A stretch of DNA of 64,000 nt from Sphingomonas cavernae (GCF_003590775.1 NZ_QYUM01000003.1:374501-438500), one strand, 5' to 3'; counted from the first letter of the stretch, positions 51,070 to 60,607 are shown. Numbers and translations are program-made. The notes: generated by a model from the sequence alone, not told the origin.

Positions 51070-51627
51070 TCACCAGCGTGTGACGAGATTATCCAGCGAC
51101 AGCGGACGCTGATAAGAGACGTCGCTCTTGTCGCGTGTGCCCATTGTGTAGCCCTGCTCTGTGAACCTTGGATTGTGGAGGATCGAAGCATCACCCGCGA
51201 TCAGCGTATCGACGGTCGAGCGACGAAGCGCGATCCGCCATTCGCCGTCCCTGCGCTCAACCCGGTCAATGTATCGACCGTTTATGATGCGCGCGGTCTT
51301 GCCGCCACGATCGAGCAACGACACCATCACATAGCTTTCACAATGCGCGACATCGCCGTCAATCTCGCAAAGATGCGTCGTGATGTTGTGCAGATGCTGG
51401 TCCGAACCCGCTGCATGGACCATGTTGGACCATTCGGCATATTTCGGGCCGGGGTTGATCGCATAGCCATGCTCATCCACGCCATCCTCATGATAGGCGC
51501 TCGTGAGCAGATCGACGTCGTGCCGGTCATGGCCGCGGGCATGGCGCGCAACGAGATCGACGATCGCCTGCCGATCCTTCAGATACGCCACGTCCTTGCG
51601 CAACTGTTCCAGTTCATCCGCATTCAT
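51070..51627 (-). CDS. SnoaL/NTF2-like protein
   Basis: 185-residue NTF2-like cone fold (SnoaL_4 type): LKDRQAIVDLVARHARGHDRHD at the start with a typical Asp-His dyad, then THLCEIDGDVAHCESYVMV and NGRYIDRVERRDGEWRIALR. Bacterial members are small dehydratases, isomerases or binding proteins in steroid and aromatic degradation. It lies 42 bp downstream of an SDR gene in the same direction, and the MaoC-like gene is nearby, suggesting one catabolic unit. Confidence 0.88.
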   Translation of the reverse strand: MNADELEQLRKDVAYLKDRQAIVDLVARHARGHDRHDVDLLTSAYHEDGVDEHGYAINPGPKYAEWSNMVHAAGSDQHLHNITTHLCEIDGDVAHCESYVMVSLLDRGGKTARIINGRYIDRVERRDGEWRIALRRSTVDTLIAGDASILHNPRFTEQGYTMGTRDKSDVSYQRPLSLDNLVTRW

Positions 51628-51668
51628 CGTGAGAAACTCCGTGAAGTGACTGATCTTCCAGTGCGCCG

Positions 51669-52535
51669 CTAGCGAAGCACGACCGGATACTGGGCGCGCG
51701 GCGCGACCTTGTGCGTATCGCGGCAGGACCGTGGCTGACGTCCCGGACCGTCGGTAAGACCATATTGAACAGCCATTTCGGCGCCGATCACGGTCTGCCC
51801 GCTCAGCTCCATCAGTCCCGGGTCGTTATACAGCGCCCAGATCACGTGCCCCGTGAATTCGGGTGTTTCGGACGCCGCCTCGAGGTCCCCGTATTTGACC
51901 GGATCGGAGGCGATCACCATCCGCAGCCGGTCGGTCAGCAGCGCCCCCATCCAGATCGACAGGGCTGCCACACCAAAGGGTTTCAGATCGACCGCCATGT
52001 CGGCCGCGAACTTGTCCATGCCCGCCTTGTGCGCGCCATAGGCCGGACCGAAGGAATAGTGCACCGCGCCGGAGGCGGAAGTGAAGATCATCAGGCCATG
52101 GCGGCGGGCGACCATCAGGGGCGCTGCATAATAGCTGGCCATGTAACTGCTGCGCAGGCCGACATCGAGCATGTCGACGATGCCAGCGGGCTTTTCCCAG
52201 AAATTGCCCGGCGCAGTCAGCGCGTCATGCAGCGCACAGGCATTGTTGACCAGAATATCCAGCTTGCCCTGTTCCTGCCCGACCTGCGCGAACAGCGCCT
52301 GCACCTGTTCGTCGTCGGCATGGTCCACACGAACCGCAATCCCTTTGCCTCCGGCTTCGGTCACGGCCTGCGCGGTTTCGTAGATCGTGCCGGGCAGAAC
52401 GTGATCGCCCGCCTTTTCCGAACGGCCGGTGACATAGACGGTGCAGCCATGGCTGCCGAGTGCGATTGCGATGCCGCGTCCGGCACCGCGACTTGCGCCC
52501 GTGATCACGGCGACCGGGCTTCGATCCATCAGCAT
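51669..52535 (-). CDS. Short-chain dehydrogenase/reductase
   Basis: 288-residue NAD(P)-dependent SDR. The cofactor loop is TGASRGAGRGIAIAL, NNACALHD replaces the usual NNAG, and the catalytic YxxxK is YGAHK after the Ser of TSASGAVHYSFG. The closest recognisable type is the DHRS1-like group (about 290 residues). It likely oxidises or reduces a hydroxyl group on a steroid, terpene or acyl substrate, with the SnoaL-like protein downstream. Confidence 0.92.
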   Translation of the reverse strand: MLMDRSPVAVITGASRGAGRGIAIALGSHGCTVYVTGRSEKAGDHVLPGTIYETAQAVTEAGGKGIAVRVDHADDEQVQALFAQVGQEQGKLDILVNNACALHDALTAPGNFWEKPAGIVDMLDVGLRSSYMASYYAAPLMVARRHGLMIFTSASGAVHYSFGPAYGAHKAGMDKFAADMAVDLKPFGVAALSIWMGALLTDRLRMVIASDPVKYGDLEAASETPEFTGHVIWALYNDPGLMELSGQTVIGAEMAVQYGLTDGPGRQPRSCRDTHKVAPRAQYPVVLR

Positions 52536-52584
52536 TCTCCTTTTCGGGCGTGGAGCCTTCGCGAATGACCCGCGCCCGCCATTG

Positions 52585-53034
52585 TCAACGCACAGGCCTG
52601 ATGCCGCGCGCAGCGATCAGCGCGATCGGCAGGCCGACGAGGATGAGGTGACAGAAGAGCTGGCCCGCGATCGCCCTGGGATCGTGCGGCAGCGGCATGG
52701 CCGGCCACCGCAGCGGGCGGACGATCCAGTACATGATGAGCCAGAGCAGCAGGCCGTAGCCAAGCCCCGCCGTCACGGGATTGCGAAGCAGCGCGGGGAT
52801 GCGCGGCGCGATCGTCATATAGGCGAGTACCATGCAACTCATGATCGCGAAATGGACGAGAAAGCCGGCGAGCGCATAAGCGGGATTTGCGAGGGCGGCA
52901 TCGCCGAGCGGCCCGCTGGCGACGAACTGAAGGACGCCGACGGGGCCGGTCCCCGAAAGGCCCGAAAGAATGAACGCTGCAACGAGGTCGAGTGTGCCGG
53001 CGACCGCTATGGCAGTGATGACGGGTTTCCGCAT
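52585..53034 (-). CDS. Small four-helix membrane protein
   Basis: 149 residues with four hydrophobic segments (ITAIAVAGTLDLVAAFILSG; FLVHFAIMSCMVLAYMTIA; AGLGYGLLLWLIMYWIVRPL; FCHLILVGLPIALIAARGI, quoted in part). It begins MRKPVITAIA after GAGGATATA. No function recognised. It is in the same direction as the SDR gene but with a repeat-rich gap behind it. Confidence 0.78.
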   Translation of the reverse strand: MRKPVITAIAVAGTLDLVAAFILSGLSGTGPVGVLQFVASGPLGDAALANPAYALAGFLVHFAIMSCMVLAYMTIAPRIPALLRNPVTAGLGYGLLLWLIMYWIVRPLRWPAMPLPHDPRAIAGQLFCHLILVGLPIALIAARGIRPVR

Positions 53035-53092
53035 TATATCCTCCCCATTTTGGCGGGGAGGTTCGATCGACGCGGTGATCAAGTCAATGGCA

Positions 53093-53121
53093 GCCCTCCC
53101 CCACGCAGGGGCGGGGAGGGC
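53093..53121. terminator. GC-rich hairpin after the MaoC-like gene
   Basis: Arms GCCCTCCCC (53093-53101) and GGGGAGGGC (53113-53121), 27 bp past the end of the minus-strand gene at 53148. A second, smaller hairpin (CTCCCC/GGGGAG, 53041-53060) follows. They look like the same CCTCCCC repeat family as 63355-63483. Confidence 0.6.
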
Positions 53122-53147
53122 GCTCATTGCTCTCACGTCCTCGCGGC

Positions 53148-54323
53148 TCACTTTTTCGGCAGCGCAACCTCGGCCTTTGCGGTGGCCAGGATGGTGCCGA
53201 GCTGGTTGGCCATCTTGCAGTCGATCTGCACCACCTCACGGCCTTCCTCATCGACGAACTTGTCGACGATCGTGCCGGTCATGACGGTGATATCCCCCGT
53301 GAATGCAGGCCCGCGATAGGATGCGACCGAGTGGACGACCATGCCCCATTCGCCCGCCCAGCCGGCGAGATAGTCGAGAATCCACGCACCCATCGAAGCG
53401 CCATAGCCATAAGCACGCGGCATGCCGATGAAGCGTGCCCAGCGCGGGAACAGGTGGCCGCGCGAGGGGCCGAAATAGGCGCCGTCGGTGAACTCGGGAT
53501 TGATCCGCTCCATCACCGGGTCATTCTCATGCCCCGCCATTTCATCGACGAAGCCGAGCGCGGCGAGGTCGAGATCGGTGCGGCGGTGCGTCCCGCCCCA
53601 GATGGTGAAGAGATAGGCGCGCCATTCGGTGGTGAAGCTTGCGATGCTGTGCGGACCGAACACGCGTTCGGGCAGCGCGTCGCCGACATTCACATCGTCC
53701 CAGTAGCGCTTGCCGTGCTCCAGATCGTGGATCATCTGGATCCACTGGAACTTGCGCTCCTCAAGCTCCTTGAGCTCGGTGTCGCTCCATTCCGGGTCTT
53801 CCGTCCCCTCCATGGTCTCGTCGGAGGTTTTTTCGCGGCCAGCCTCCGCCAGGTAGCGGATCGCGGTCGAGCGCTGCTTTGAGATCAGCTCGCCATTCTG
53901 GTTGTAATAGTTGTTGTCGCCGCGCTGGAAGCAGGTCGGGCCGGCGAACTTGGTGTCCTTGACGACATAGTCGAAAGGGATGCGCTCATTGTGCACGACG
54001 TCGCCGCCTACGATGCGGGGGCCGTAGAACCACCATTCGTCGCCGCCAAAGAGCAGGTGCGAATTGGGAATGGCACCGACACAGGCGGGACCCGCGCCAT
54101 GGCCGTCGTCCATGGTCACCGCGAAGCTTTGCGGCGCGACCAGCTTTCCCCAGCGACCCTCCGCCGCATAATCGGCATCATAGTGCAGCCGGTTCGCATA
54201 GTGCATGCCCTGCGCCCAGCGGCGGATATCGTTGTTGTGGATCGGTTCGCGCATGCGCGCGGGCTGCATCGGCTTGCCGAGATACTGATCGATGTCCGAA
54301 CAATCGAAGATGGGCTTGCTCAC
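53148..54323 (-). CDS. MaoC-like (FAS1-type) dehydratase/hydratase
   Basis: 391 residues, two hot-dog regions. The N-terminal part (PIHNNDIRRWAQGMHYANRLHYD; LVAPQSFAVTMDDG, quoted in part) is a FAS1-like dehydratase domain, the C-terminal half a second hot-dog (DVNVGDALPERVFGPHSI; GASMGAWILDYLAGWAGEW). Such double hot-dog proteins are enoyl-CoA hydratases of fatty acid or steroid side-chain degradation. It belongs to the 51-54 kb group with SDR and SnoaL-like proteins. The catalytic Asp/His pair is not certain from sequence alone. The 254-bp gap upstream shows no gene. Confidence 0.85.
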   Translation of the reverse strand: MSKPIFDCSDIDQYLGKPMQPARMREPIHNNDIRRWAQGMHYANRLHYDADYAAEGRWGKLVAPQSFAVTMDDGHGAGPACVGAIPNSHLLFGGDEWWFYGPRIVGGDVVHNERIPFDYVVKDTKFAGPTCFQRGDNNYYNQNGELISKQRSTAIRYLAEAGREKTSDETMEGTEDPEWSDTELKELEERKFQWIQMIHDLEHGKRYWDDVNVGDALPERVFGPHSIASFTTEWRAYLFTIWGGTHRRTDLDLAALGFVDEMAGHENDPVMERINPEFTDGAYFGPSRGHLFPRWARFIGMPRAYGYGASMGAWILDYLAGWAGEWGMVVHSVASYRGPAFTGDITVMTGTIVDKFVDEEGREVVQIDCKMANQLGTILATAKAEVALPKK

Positions 54324-54577
54324 GGGTCGGGTATCCCTTTGGTGGAATCACTGCGCTGAAATGCTCAACCTTCCTTTGATCCGCGTGCCGATGGAGGCAA
54401 CAGCGTGCTTTGGTTGATGCCGCCCCAGCCAAGCGTAAAAGGCGCAGGTCGGACTACCGGGACACGGCGATATCTCGCTATTTTCCGGGACTTTCGCGGT
54501 CCTCGCCCGGTGCTCATCGCCGCACCGATGTTTGGCAGAAAGGGGCCGGATCGCGTCGCCATGCGTGTTGATCGGCT

Positions 54578-55174
54578 TCAGCCGATGCGGCGGATGCTCA
54601 GGATCCTGATCGGCTGCTTGATGTGCTGGCCGATGGTGTTGGTCGAGCGGCCGCCGGGCCAGGTGGGCGCGGCGAGGATGCGGCGGACGATTGGCATGCC
54701 GCTGACCACGCGGCCAAAGGCGGCGTAGCCGGGCTTGCCGGGGCCGGCGTCGAGATAGGCGGCGGGGCCGACGGTGATGAAGAAATCGCCCATTGCGCTG
54801 CCCGGCGCGTTGCGCGCCATCGAGAGCGTGCCGTCGACATGCTTGATGCCCGTCTGGCTGGTCGGTTCATGGTCGATCGGCCAGCGCGCCTTGCGGACCT
54901 TGCTGTCGATGCCACCCTGGACGAGCCCGCGCTTCGGATCGCTCTTGTTGCGCGCGGCGCGGTAGAAGCTGGTGTTGTCGAAGCGCTTTTCCTCGGCATA
55001 GGCGAGGAAGTTCTTCGCGGTGATCGGCGCGCGCCTGAGGTCGAGCTCGGCGACGATCGGGCCGATGCTGGTCTCGATGCGGACGCGTGCGGTCGATTGG
55101 GCGGATGCCGGCGCAGGGAATGCGCCGAAGACCAACAGCAATGCGAGAAATAGCCGGGCAACGGAATGGATCAA
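54578..55174 (-). CDS. Peptidyl-prolyl isomerase, cyclophilin type, exported
   Basis: 198 residues with a Sec signal peptide (ARLFLALLLVFGAFPAPASA). Cyclophilin core: ITAKNFLAYAEEKRFDNTSFYR, LVQGGIDSK, GTLSMARNAPGSAMGDFFITVG, quoted in part; the catalytic Arg of the usual FHR motif appears as FYR. The start is a TTG at 55174 with GGAGGG seven bases upstream; a longer frame from ATG 55309 would run through a repeat. Periplasmic proline isomerase or chaperone. Confidence 0.9.
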   Translation of the reverse strand: MIHSVARLFLALLLVFGAFPAPASAQSTARVRIETSIGPIVAELDLRRAPITAKNFLAYAEEKRFDNTSFYRAARNKSDPKRGLVQGGIDSKVRKARWPIDHEPTSQTGIKHVDGTLSMARNAPGSAMGDFFITVGPAAYLDAGPGKPGYAAFGRVVSGMPIVRRILAAPTWPGGRSTNTIGQHIKQPIRILSIRRIG

Positions 55175-55183
55175 AAGACCCTC

Positions 55184-55280
55184 CGTTCGTGTCGAGCGAA
55201 GTCGAGACACGCCTTCCGGAAAATGCTCGACGTATCCGCCGCATTCGGCATCGTCCCTCGACTTCGCTCGGGACAAACGG
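55184..55280. repeat. Inverted repeat pair between ppi and purL
   Basis: Units at 55184-55211 and 55252-55280 share, in opposite orientation, GAGCGAAGTCGAG / CTCGACTTCGCTC, and each has its own short dyad (CGTGTC..GACACG and GTCCC..GGGAC). This is a second REPIN-like family, different from the one around 13 kb. It may end the purL transcript. Confidence 0.75.
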
Positions 55281-55305
55281 GTTAGGGGTGTTACTCGAAT
55301 GCCCG

Positions 55306-57528
55306 TCAAGCCAGCGCCGCGTCAGCGCCCATCAGATTGGGGAAGAAGTCCTCATGCGCCTTGCGGAGCGTATCGAGCGAGACTTCGTCGCCATTCAGAA
55401 TGCTCACCGCCTGGCCGCCCGTCTCGCCGATCGGGAGCGCGGGGATGCCCAGTGCGTTGGCCGCGGCGCAAAGCGCGGGGGCGTCGCTGGTGGTGACGAG
55501 GTAGCGGCCCTGATCTTCGCCGAAGAGCCATGCCGTCGGCGCAGTACCTTCGGGCAGGCCGATCTCTGCGCCCATGTTTCCAGCGAGTGCCATCTCGGCG
55601 ACCGCGACGAGCAGGCCGCCGTCGGAAATGTCGTGCACCGCACTGAGCGTGCCCGCCTGAACCTGCGCGCGGACGAAATCGCCTGCGGCCTTTTCGGCCG
55701 CCAGATCGACTGGTGGGGGCGCGCCGTCTTCGCTGCCGTGAACCTCACGCAGCCAGATCGACTGGCCGAGATGGCCTTCAGTCTTGCCGATCAGCACGAT
55801 CGCTTCATCCTCCGCCTTGAAGGCGACGGTGGTCATCACGTCGATGTCCTTGAGAAGGCCGATGCCACCGATCGCGGGGGTGGGCAGGATCGCGCTGCCG
55901 CCCCCGGTGGCCTTGGACTCGTTGTAGAGCGAGACGTTGCCCGAGACGATCGGGAAGTCGAGCGCGCGGCAGGCTTCACCCATGCCTTCGAGGCAGCCGG
56001 TGAGCTGCGCCATGATCTCCGGACGCTGCGGGTTGGCGAAGTTGAGGCAGTTGGTCACCGCGAGCGGGGTGGCGCCAACCGTGGTGATGTTGCGATAACA
56101 CTCCGCAATGGCCTGCTTGCCGCCCTCATAGGGATCCGCATAGCAATAGCGCGGCGTGCAGTCGGTGCTGATCGCGATGCCCTTTTGCGTGCCGTGAACA
56201 CGCACCACCGCGGCGTCACCGCCCGGGCGCTGCAGCGTGTCGGCGCCGACCATGTGGTCGTACTGCTCCCAGATCCAGCGCCGCGACGCCACGTCGGGCG
56301 AGCCCATGATCCTGACAAGATCGGCGACGATGTCGGTGCTCTCGGGTACGTCGCCCAGCGGCTTGACGCCCGACCAGGCTTTGTACGCGTCGCGCGGCAT
56401 TGCGGGGCGGTCATAGAGCGGTGCGTCGTCGGCGAGCGGGGCGAGCGGGATGTCGCACACCGTCTCGCCATTGTGGACGAGCACCATATGGCCGGTGTCG
56501 GTGACATGACCGATGACCGCGAAGTCGAGCTCCCATTTGCGGAAGATGGCCTCGGCGAAATCCTCGCGGCCGGGCTTGAGCACCATGAGCATGCGCTCCT
56601 GGCTTTCCGAGAGCATCATCTCATAGGCGGTCATGCCGGTTTCGCGCTGCGGCACCTTGTCCATGTCGAGCTGAATGCCGACGCCGCCCTTCGAGGCCAT
56701 CTCGACCGAGGAGGAGGTGAGACCCGCTGCGCCCATGTCCTGGATCGCGACGATCGCGTCGGAGGCCATGAGTTCGAGGCACGCCTCGATCAGCAGCTTT
56801 TCGGTGAAAGGGTCGCCGACCTGGACGGTGGGGCGCTTTTCTTCGGTGTCCTCGCCGAAGTCCGCCGAGGCCATCGTTGCGCCGTGGATGCCGTCGCGGC
56901 CGGTCTTGGAGCCGACATAGACGATCGGATTGCCGACGCCCGAGGCGGCCGAATAGAAGATCTTGTCGGTGTCCGCGACGCCAACGGTCATCGCGTTGAC
57001 GAGGATATTGCCGTCATAGGCGGGGTGGAAGTTAACCTCACCGCCGACGGTGGGAACGCCCACGCAATTGCCGTAGCCGCCGATGCCGTGGACGACGCCC
57101 GAGATCAGGTGGCGCATCTTCGGATGGTCGGGCCGGCCGAAGCGCAGCGCGTTCATGTTGGCGATCGGACGTGCGCCCATGGTGAAGACGTCGCGGAGGA
57201 TGCCACCCACGCCCGTCGCCGCGCCCTGATAGGGCTCGATATAGGACGGGTGGTTGTGGCTCTCCATCTTGAAGATCGCGGCCTGGCCGTCGCCGATGTC
57301 GACCACGCCCGCATTCTCGCCGGGGCCGCAGATGACCTGCGGACCTTCGGTCGGCAGCTTCTTCAGATGGATGCGCGAGGACTTGTACGAGCAATGCTCG
57401 GACCACATCACCGAAAAGATGCCCAGCTCGGTAAGGTTGGGCTCTCGGCCCAGCGCGTGGAGCACGCGCTCATATTCCTCGGGGGACAGGCCGTGCTCGG
57501 CGACGATCTCGGGGGTGATTCCAGACAT
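55306..57528 (-). CDS. purL: Phosphoribosylformylglycinamidine synthase, small-type PurL
   Basis: 740-residue synthetase subunit of the PurLQS complex in purine synthesis. Start [19 protein letters not shown] at 57528. Motifs: [19 protein letters not shown], the ATP/Mg region [44 protein letters not shown], and [18 protein letters not shown] (quoted in part). Lacks the glutaminase domain, which is PurQ in this lineage and not in the window. No neighbours of the same pathway. Confidence 0.96.
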   Translation of the reverse strand: MSGITPEIVAEHGLSPEEYERVLHALGREPNLTELGIFSVMWSEHCSYKSSRIHLKKLPTEGPQVICGPGENAGVVDIGDGQAAIFKMESHNHPSYIEPYQGAATGVGGILRDVFTMGARPIANMNALRFGRPDHPKMRHLISGVVHGIGGYGNCVGVPTVGGEVNFHPAYDGNILVNAMTVGVADTDKIFYSAASGVGNPIVYVGSKTGRDGIHGATMASADFGEDTEEKRPTVQVGDPFTEKLLIEACLELMASDAIVAIQDMGAAGLTSSSVEMASKGGVGIQLDMDKVPQRETGMTAYEMMLSESQERMLMVLKPGREDFAEAIFRKWELDFAVIGHVTDTGHMVLVHNGETVCDIPLAPLADDAPLYDRPAMPRDAYKAWSGVKPLGDVPESTDIVADLVRIMGSPDVASRRWIWEQYDHMVGADTLQRPGGDAAVVRVHGTQKGIAISTDCTPRYCYADPYEGGKQAIAECYRNITTVGATPLAVTNCLNFANPQRPEIMAQLTGCLEGMGEACRALDFPIVSGNVSLYNESKATGGGSAILPTPAIGGIGLLKDIDVMTTVAFKAEDEAIVLIGKTEGHLGQSIWLREVHGSEDGAPPPVDLAAEKAAGDFVRAQVQAGTLSAVHDISDGGLLVAVAEMALAGNMGAEIGLPEGTAPTAWLFGEDQGRYLVTTSDAPALCAAANALGIPALPIGETGGQAVSILNGDEVSLDTLRKAHEDFFPNLMGADAALA

Positions 57529-57665
57529 GGCGCAGCCCCTAGCGCCAGTACCGCAAATTGTCAGCAGCAAATGCTCCGGTCGCCGCGCACTGCTTGCGCT
57601 TGTCATCTCCCGGTTCGATCCTGCGCCCAGTTCGACTCGGCCGGGGGGCGAATGAGGAGAGAGCC

Positions 57666-58124
57666 ATGAGCGTTTCACCGATTCCCGAAGGCTATTCCAG
57701 CGTAACGCCCTATCTGACGCTCGACGACGCCAATGCAGCGATCGAATTCTACAAGAAAGCGTTCGGCGCCACCGAGGTGTTCCGGATGCCGATGGGCGAC
57801 AAGATCGCGCATGCCGAGATCAAGATCGGCAATTCGCACGTCATGCTGTCCGACGAATGGCCCGACATGGGCATGCTCAGCCCCAAGGCGCGCGGCGGGA
57901 CGACGGCGAGCCTGATGATCTATCTGGAGGGTATCGACGCGGCCTTCGATCGCGCGATCGCGGCGGGCGCGACTGCCGAGCGGCCGCCCGAGGACCAGTT
58001 CTGGGGTGACCGGATGGGGACGCTGGTCGACCCCTTCGGCCATCGCTGGTCGCTGGCGACGCATTTCGAGGACGTGCCCCCCGACGAAATGGCGCGGCGG
58101 ATGAGCGAGATGGCGCCCGCCTGA
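57666..58124 (+). CDS. PhnB-like VOC protein
   Basis: 152-residue VOC protein of the PhnB/YdcF-like group: [50 protein letters not shown], then [25 protein letters not shown] (quoted in part). The C-terminal DEMARRM tail is typical of this group. Enzymatic role not established for the family. Follows GAGGAGAGAGCC. Confidence 0.88.
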   Translation: MSVSPIPEGYSSVTPYLTLDDANAAIEFYKKAFGATEVFRMPMGDKIAHAEIKIGNSHVMLSDEWPDMGMLSPKARGGTTASLMIYLEGIDAAFDRAIAAGATAERPPEDQFWGDRMGTLVDPFGHRWSLATHFEDVPPDEMARRMSEMAPA

Positions 58125-58139
58125 CCTGATAATAGAAAA

Positions 58140-58172
58140 GGGCCGGTCGGATTGCTCCGCCGGCCCCTTTTT
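58140..58172 (+). terminator. Rho-independent terminator after VOC gene
   Basis: Stem GGGCCGG-CGGA / TCCG-CCGGCCC (with one bulged T) at 58140-58166 followed by CTTTTT. Good terminator, also serving the convergent lipoprotein gene. Confidence 0.8.
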
Positions 58173-58201
58173 GAATGCTGGTTGGAAGTCGCCGGCCGCG
58201 A

Positions 58202-58588
58202 TCAGGCCTTGCAGCTCTGGCTGCCCTTGCCGGGGAGCGTGATCGTAACGCTGGGGCCGCTGCCTTCAAGCGAATAGCCCTCGGCGATCATCGGCTTGCC
58301 GGCTTCCTCAGCCTTGACCTGCGTCGGCGCGGCGCTCTTGTCGAGGCGGATGTTCGCACTCTTGTCGTCCGACAGGAAGTCGACATAGACGAGCGTGTTG
58401 TCCTTGCAGCGATAGGTCTTGCTTTCCTTCATCGAAGGAGGAAGCTCGACGGGCGCGGCATTGGCGAGTTCTGCGGCCATGTCGTCCTGCGGACCGCCAC
58501 CGGTGACGGTTTCGGGCTCGGTATTGCACGCGGCCAGCGCAAGGAGCGCAGAGGCTGCGGCGACGGGGAGGATTGAGTGCATTTTCAT
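58202..58588 (-). CDS. Small lipoprotein, possibly MliC-like
   Basis: 128 residues with a lipobox (SALLALAAC, acylated Cys21). The mature domain has two Cys (YRCKDNTLVYVDFLSDDKSA and GSQSCKA) and an all-beta look, resembling membrane-bound lysozyme inhibitors (MliC/YfhG-type), but the inhibitor's key Ser/Lys loop cannot be confirmed. Hypothetical otherwise. Confidence 0.8.
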   Translation of the reverse strand: MKMHSILPVAAASALLALAACNTEPETVTGGGPQDDMAAELANAAPVELPPSMKESKTYRCKDNTLVYVDFLSDDKSANIRLDKSAAPTQVKAEEAGKPMIAEGYSLEGSGPSVTITLPGKGSQSCKA

Positions 58589-58702
58589 AACAAGCGAGAC
58601 GCTTTGCCCTTGTGAGGGGCCGCGTCAAGCATGGTTGTGTTACAAACTGAAAATAAACCGTATCTTACAACTTGTCCGGACGTGAAAGCCGGGTGTTGAG
58701 GG

Positions 58703-60004
58703 TCAATCGTGAAATTCGCTGGCCTCGGGAATGCGGCCAAAGGCGATTCGCGTTCCAACCCGATCGGCGCGGCCGCCACTCATCGGGCCGACGCTGACCG
58801 CGTGGCGTCCGAATTTCTCGTTGATCCGGTCCATGGCGCGACTGAGCGAAAGCGTCCGCGTTTCCCGGGCGAGCGGATCATCCGGATCAAGCGCAGCAAA
58901 GAGCGAGTCCTGCTCGCCCTGGACAGGCTCGATCTCGGCGAGCGTCACGCCGATCATGCGCAATCGAAAGCCGCCGGGCCGCGCGCGCCCTTCTGCTGCG
59001 AGCTTCGGCCAGAGCGCGTCGAGCGCCGCGAGGATCGCGAAGCTGTCCTGCGTGGGCGCGAGCTTGCGGCTGATCCTGACCGTGCTCTTGTCGTCCTCGA
59101 ACTTCGCATGGAGGACAAGCAGCCGGCTGCGATAGGCATTGCGGCGCAGCCGGCTCGCGGCCTTGAGCGCCAGCCGTCGCGCGGTCAATCGCGCTGGCTC
59201 GAGCCCGCGTTTCGAGGGGGAGAGTACGTGGCTGTGCCCGATCGTGCGGTGCTGCGTCGGTTTTTCGGGAAGGTCGACGCCGTGGAGCAAATACCAGAGC
59301 CGGTCGCCGTTCACGCCGCCCCATGCTCCCCCCGCATCGCGCGGCCGGCGCGCGCAGAGCTGCGCGATGTCGTTGACGCCGTGCTGCGCCAGATGCTTCT
59401 CCATCTTCGCACCGATCCCCGATATCGCGCGCAGCGGCAGCGGGAACAGCCGCTCCGGCAATTCTTCGGCCCGCAGAATCGTGAGACCGTCGGGCTTCTG
59501 CATGTCCGAAGCGAGCTTGGCGAGGAGCCGGTTGGGCGCGATTCCGATCGATGAGGTGAGGCATTCGCCGATATTGTCGCGGATGCCTGCCTTGATCCTG
59601 AGTGCGAGCGCACGCGCGGCCTCGGCGCTGTTCTCGTTGTCGAGCAACCGGCACGCAACCTCGTCGATCGAACAGACATGCGTGACCGGTATATGCTTCC
59701 ACACCTCTGCGACGATCGCGTCGTGGAACTCGACATAGCGTTGGTGCTCGGGGGCGACGATCAGCAACTCGCGGCACTTGCGCCTGGCCTCCCAGACGGG
59801 CGTCCCCGTGGAGATCCCGTACTTCTTGGCCTCATAGGATGCCGCGATCGCGACAGTGGTGTCGCTGGCGACGGGCGCGACGATGACGGGCTTGCCCCGC
59901 AGCTCCGGATTGAGCTGCTGCTCGACGCTCGCGAAATAGCTGTTCAGGTCGACATAGAGCCAGCGCAACGGCCGTGGCGGAAAGGCGGGGGCGGATTCGG
60001 GCAT
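58703..60004 (-). CDS. Y-family DNA polymerase (DinB/UmuC type)
   Basis: 433-residue translesion polymerase. Palm: YVDLNSYFASVEQQLNPELRGKPVIV (first Asp) and CSIDEVACRLLDN (SIDE with Asp-Glu); fingers, thumb (GIGAKMEKHLAQHGVNDIAQL) and little finger follow. It is closer to DinB/Pol IV than to ImuB because all catalytic acids are present. The ATG at 60004 begins MPESAPAF. A LexA box lies nine bases upstream, so it is probably induced by DNA damage. Confidence 0.93.
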   Translation of the reverse strand: MPESAPAFPPRPLRWLYVDLNSYFASVEQQLNPELRGKPVIVAPVASDTTVAIAASYEAKKYGISTGTPVWEARRKCRELLIVAPEHQRYVEFHDAIVAEVWKHIPVTHVCSIDEVACRLLDNENSAEAARALALRIKAGIRDNIGECLTSSIGIAPNRLLAKLASDMQKPDGLTILRAEELPERLFPLPLRAISGIGAKMEKHLAQHGVNDIAQLCARRPRDAGGAWGGVNGDRLWYLLHGVDLPEKPTQHRTIGHSHVLSPSKRGLEPARLTARRLALKAASRLRRNAYRSRLLVLHAKFEDDKSTVRISRKLAPTQDSFAILAALDALWPKLAAEGRARPGGFRLRMIGVTLAEIEPVQGEQDSLFAALDPDDPLARETRTLSLSRAMDRINEKFGRHAVSVGPMSGGRADRVGTRIAFGRIPEASEFHD

Positions 60005-60012
60005 CGGCTGTA

Positions 60013-60027
60013 GAACATATAATGAAC
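60013..60027 (-). promoter_or_regulatory. LexA (SOS) box
   Basis: GAAC-N7-GAAC at 60013-60016 and 60024-60027, which on the coding strand of the polymerase is GTTC-N7-GTTC, the alphaproteobacterial LexA consensus, with a perfect match in all eight positions. Confidence 0.85.
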
Positions 60028-60125
60028 GCGGGCCGGCGTCCAAGCGAAGTTGGCGATGACCGCCCCGGTTCGCATTTTCCCGCGGATCGTGAAAGAAAGG
60101 TTGGCCAGCGAAGACTCGGGAGACG

Positions 60126-60500
60126 ATGATGCCGGCTCAGCTTAACCACACGATCGTCTGGTGCCACGACAAGATGCAGTCCTCTGCGTTCGTCGCCGAC
60201 ATCCTCGGCCTGCCCGCACCAAGACAATTCATGCATTTCCAGGTCGTCGACCTCGACAACGGCGTCTCGCTCGATTTCATGGAAAAGGAAGGCGATGTCG
60301 CCTTGCAGCGTTACGCCTTCCTGATCGGCGAGGACGAATTCGACACGGTGTTCGAGCGCATCAGCGCCGCGGGTCCCTATTGGGCCGACCCGCCGTGCTC
60401 GAAGCCCGGCGAGATCAACCGGCATGACGGTGGGCGCGGCGTCTATTTCGCGGATCCGAACGGCCATCTGCTCGAGGTCATCACGCGGCCCTATGGGTGA
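60126..60500 (+). CDS. VOC family protein
   Basis: 124-residue VOC domain: HTIVWCHDKMQSSAFVADILGLPAPR, FMHFQVVDLDNGVSLDFME, GRGVYFADPNGHLLEVITRPYG (quoted in part). Metal His in HTIV and Glu in LEVIT suggest a working metal site. Two Met codons at the start (60126/60129). Function not assignable; possibly a dioxygenase or resistance protein. Confidence 0.88.
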   Translation: MMPAQLNHTIVWCHDKMQSSAFVADILGLPAPRQFMHFQVVDLDNGVSLDFMEKEGDVALQRYAFLIGEDEFDTVFERISAAGPYWADPPCSKPGEINRHDGGRGVYFADPNGHLLEVITRPYG

Positions 60501-60558
60501 GAGGCAGGCAGATCGCGCGAACGAGCCAGTGCGTGCAAACTCCGGCTAAACCGGGTTG

Positions 60559-60607
60559 CAAAAAAGCCTTGCTTGGCTGAGGCCCTGTTTACGCTTGGCT
60601 AGGGGCC
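60559..60607. repeat. Diverged copy of the cysK leader
   Basis: 49 bp matching 62223-62270 in about 43 positions (one A longer), in the same orientation and ending at GCTAGGGGCC. In 62223-62270 the sequence lies directly before the cysK ATG, and short similarity even runs a few codons into cysK (GATCATTCC). Here it abuts a chemoreceptor fragment. Confidence 0.8.

Noticed and set aside
54405-54728. 107-residue frame in the gap before ppi
   Set aside because: Overlaps the ppi gene antisense and has no homologous look or ribosome binding site.
57600-57650. tRNA-like GGTTCGATCCTG near 57610
   Set aside because: No acceptor stem or anticodon arm can be folded around it.
55087-57669. 860-residue open frame opposite purL
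   Set aside because: Antisense shadow; His/Asp-rich composition is typical of reversed GC-rich genes, and PurL is intact.
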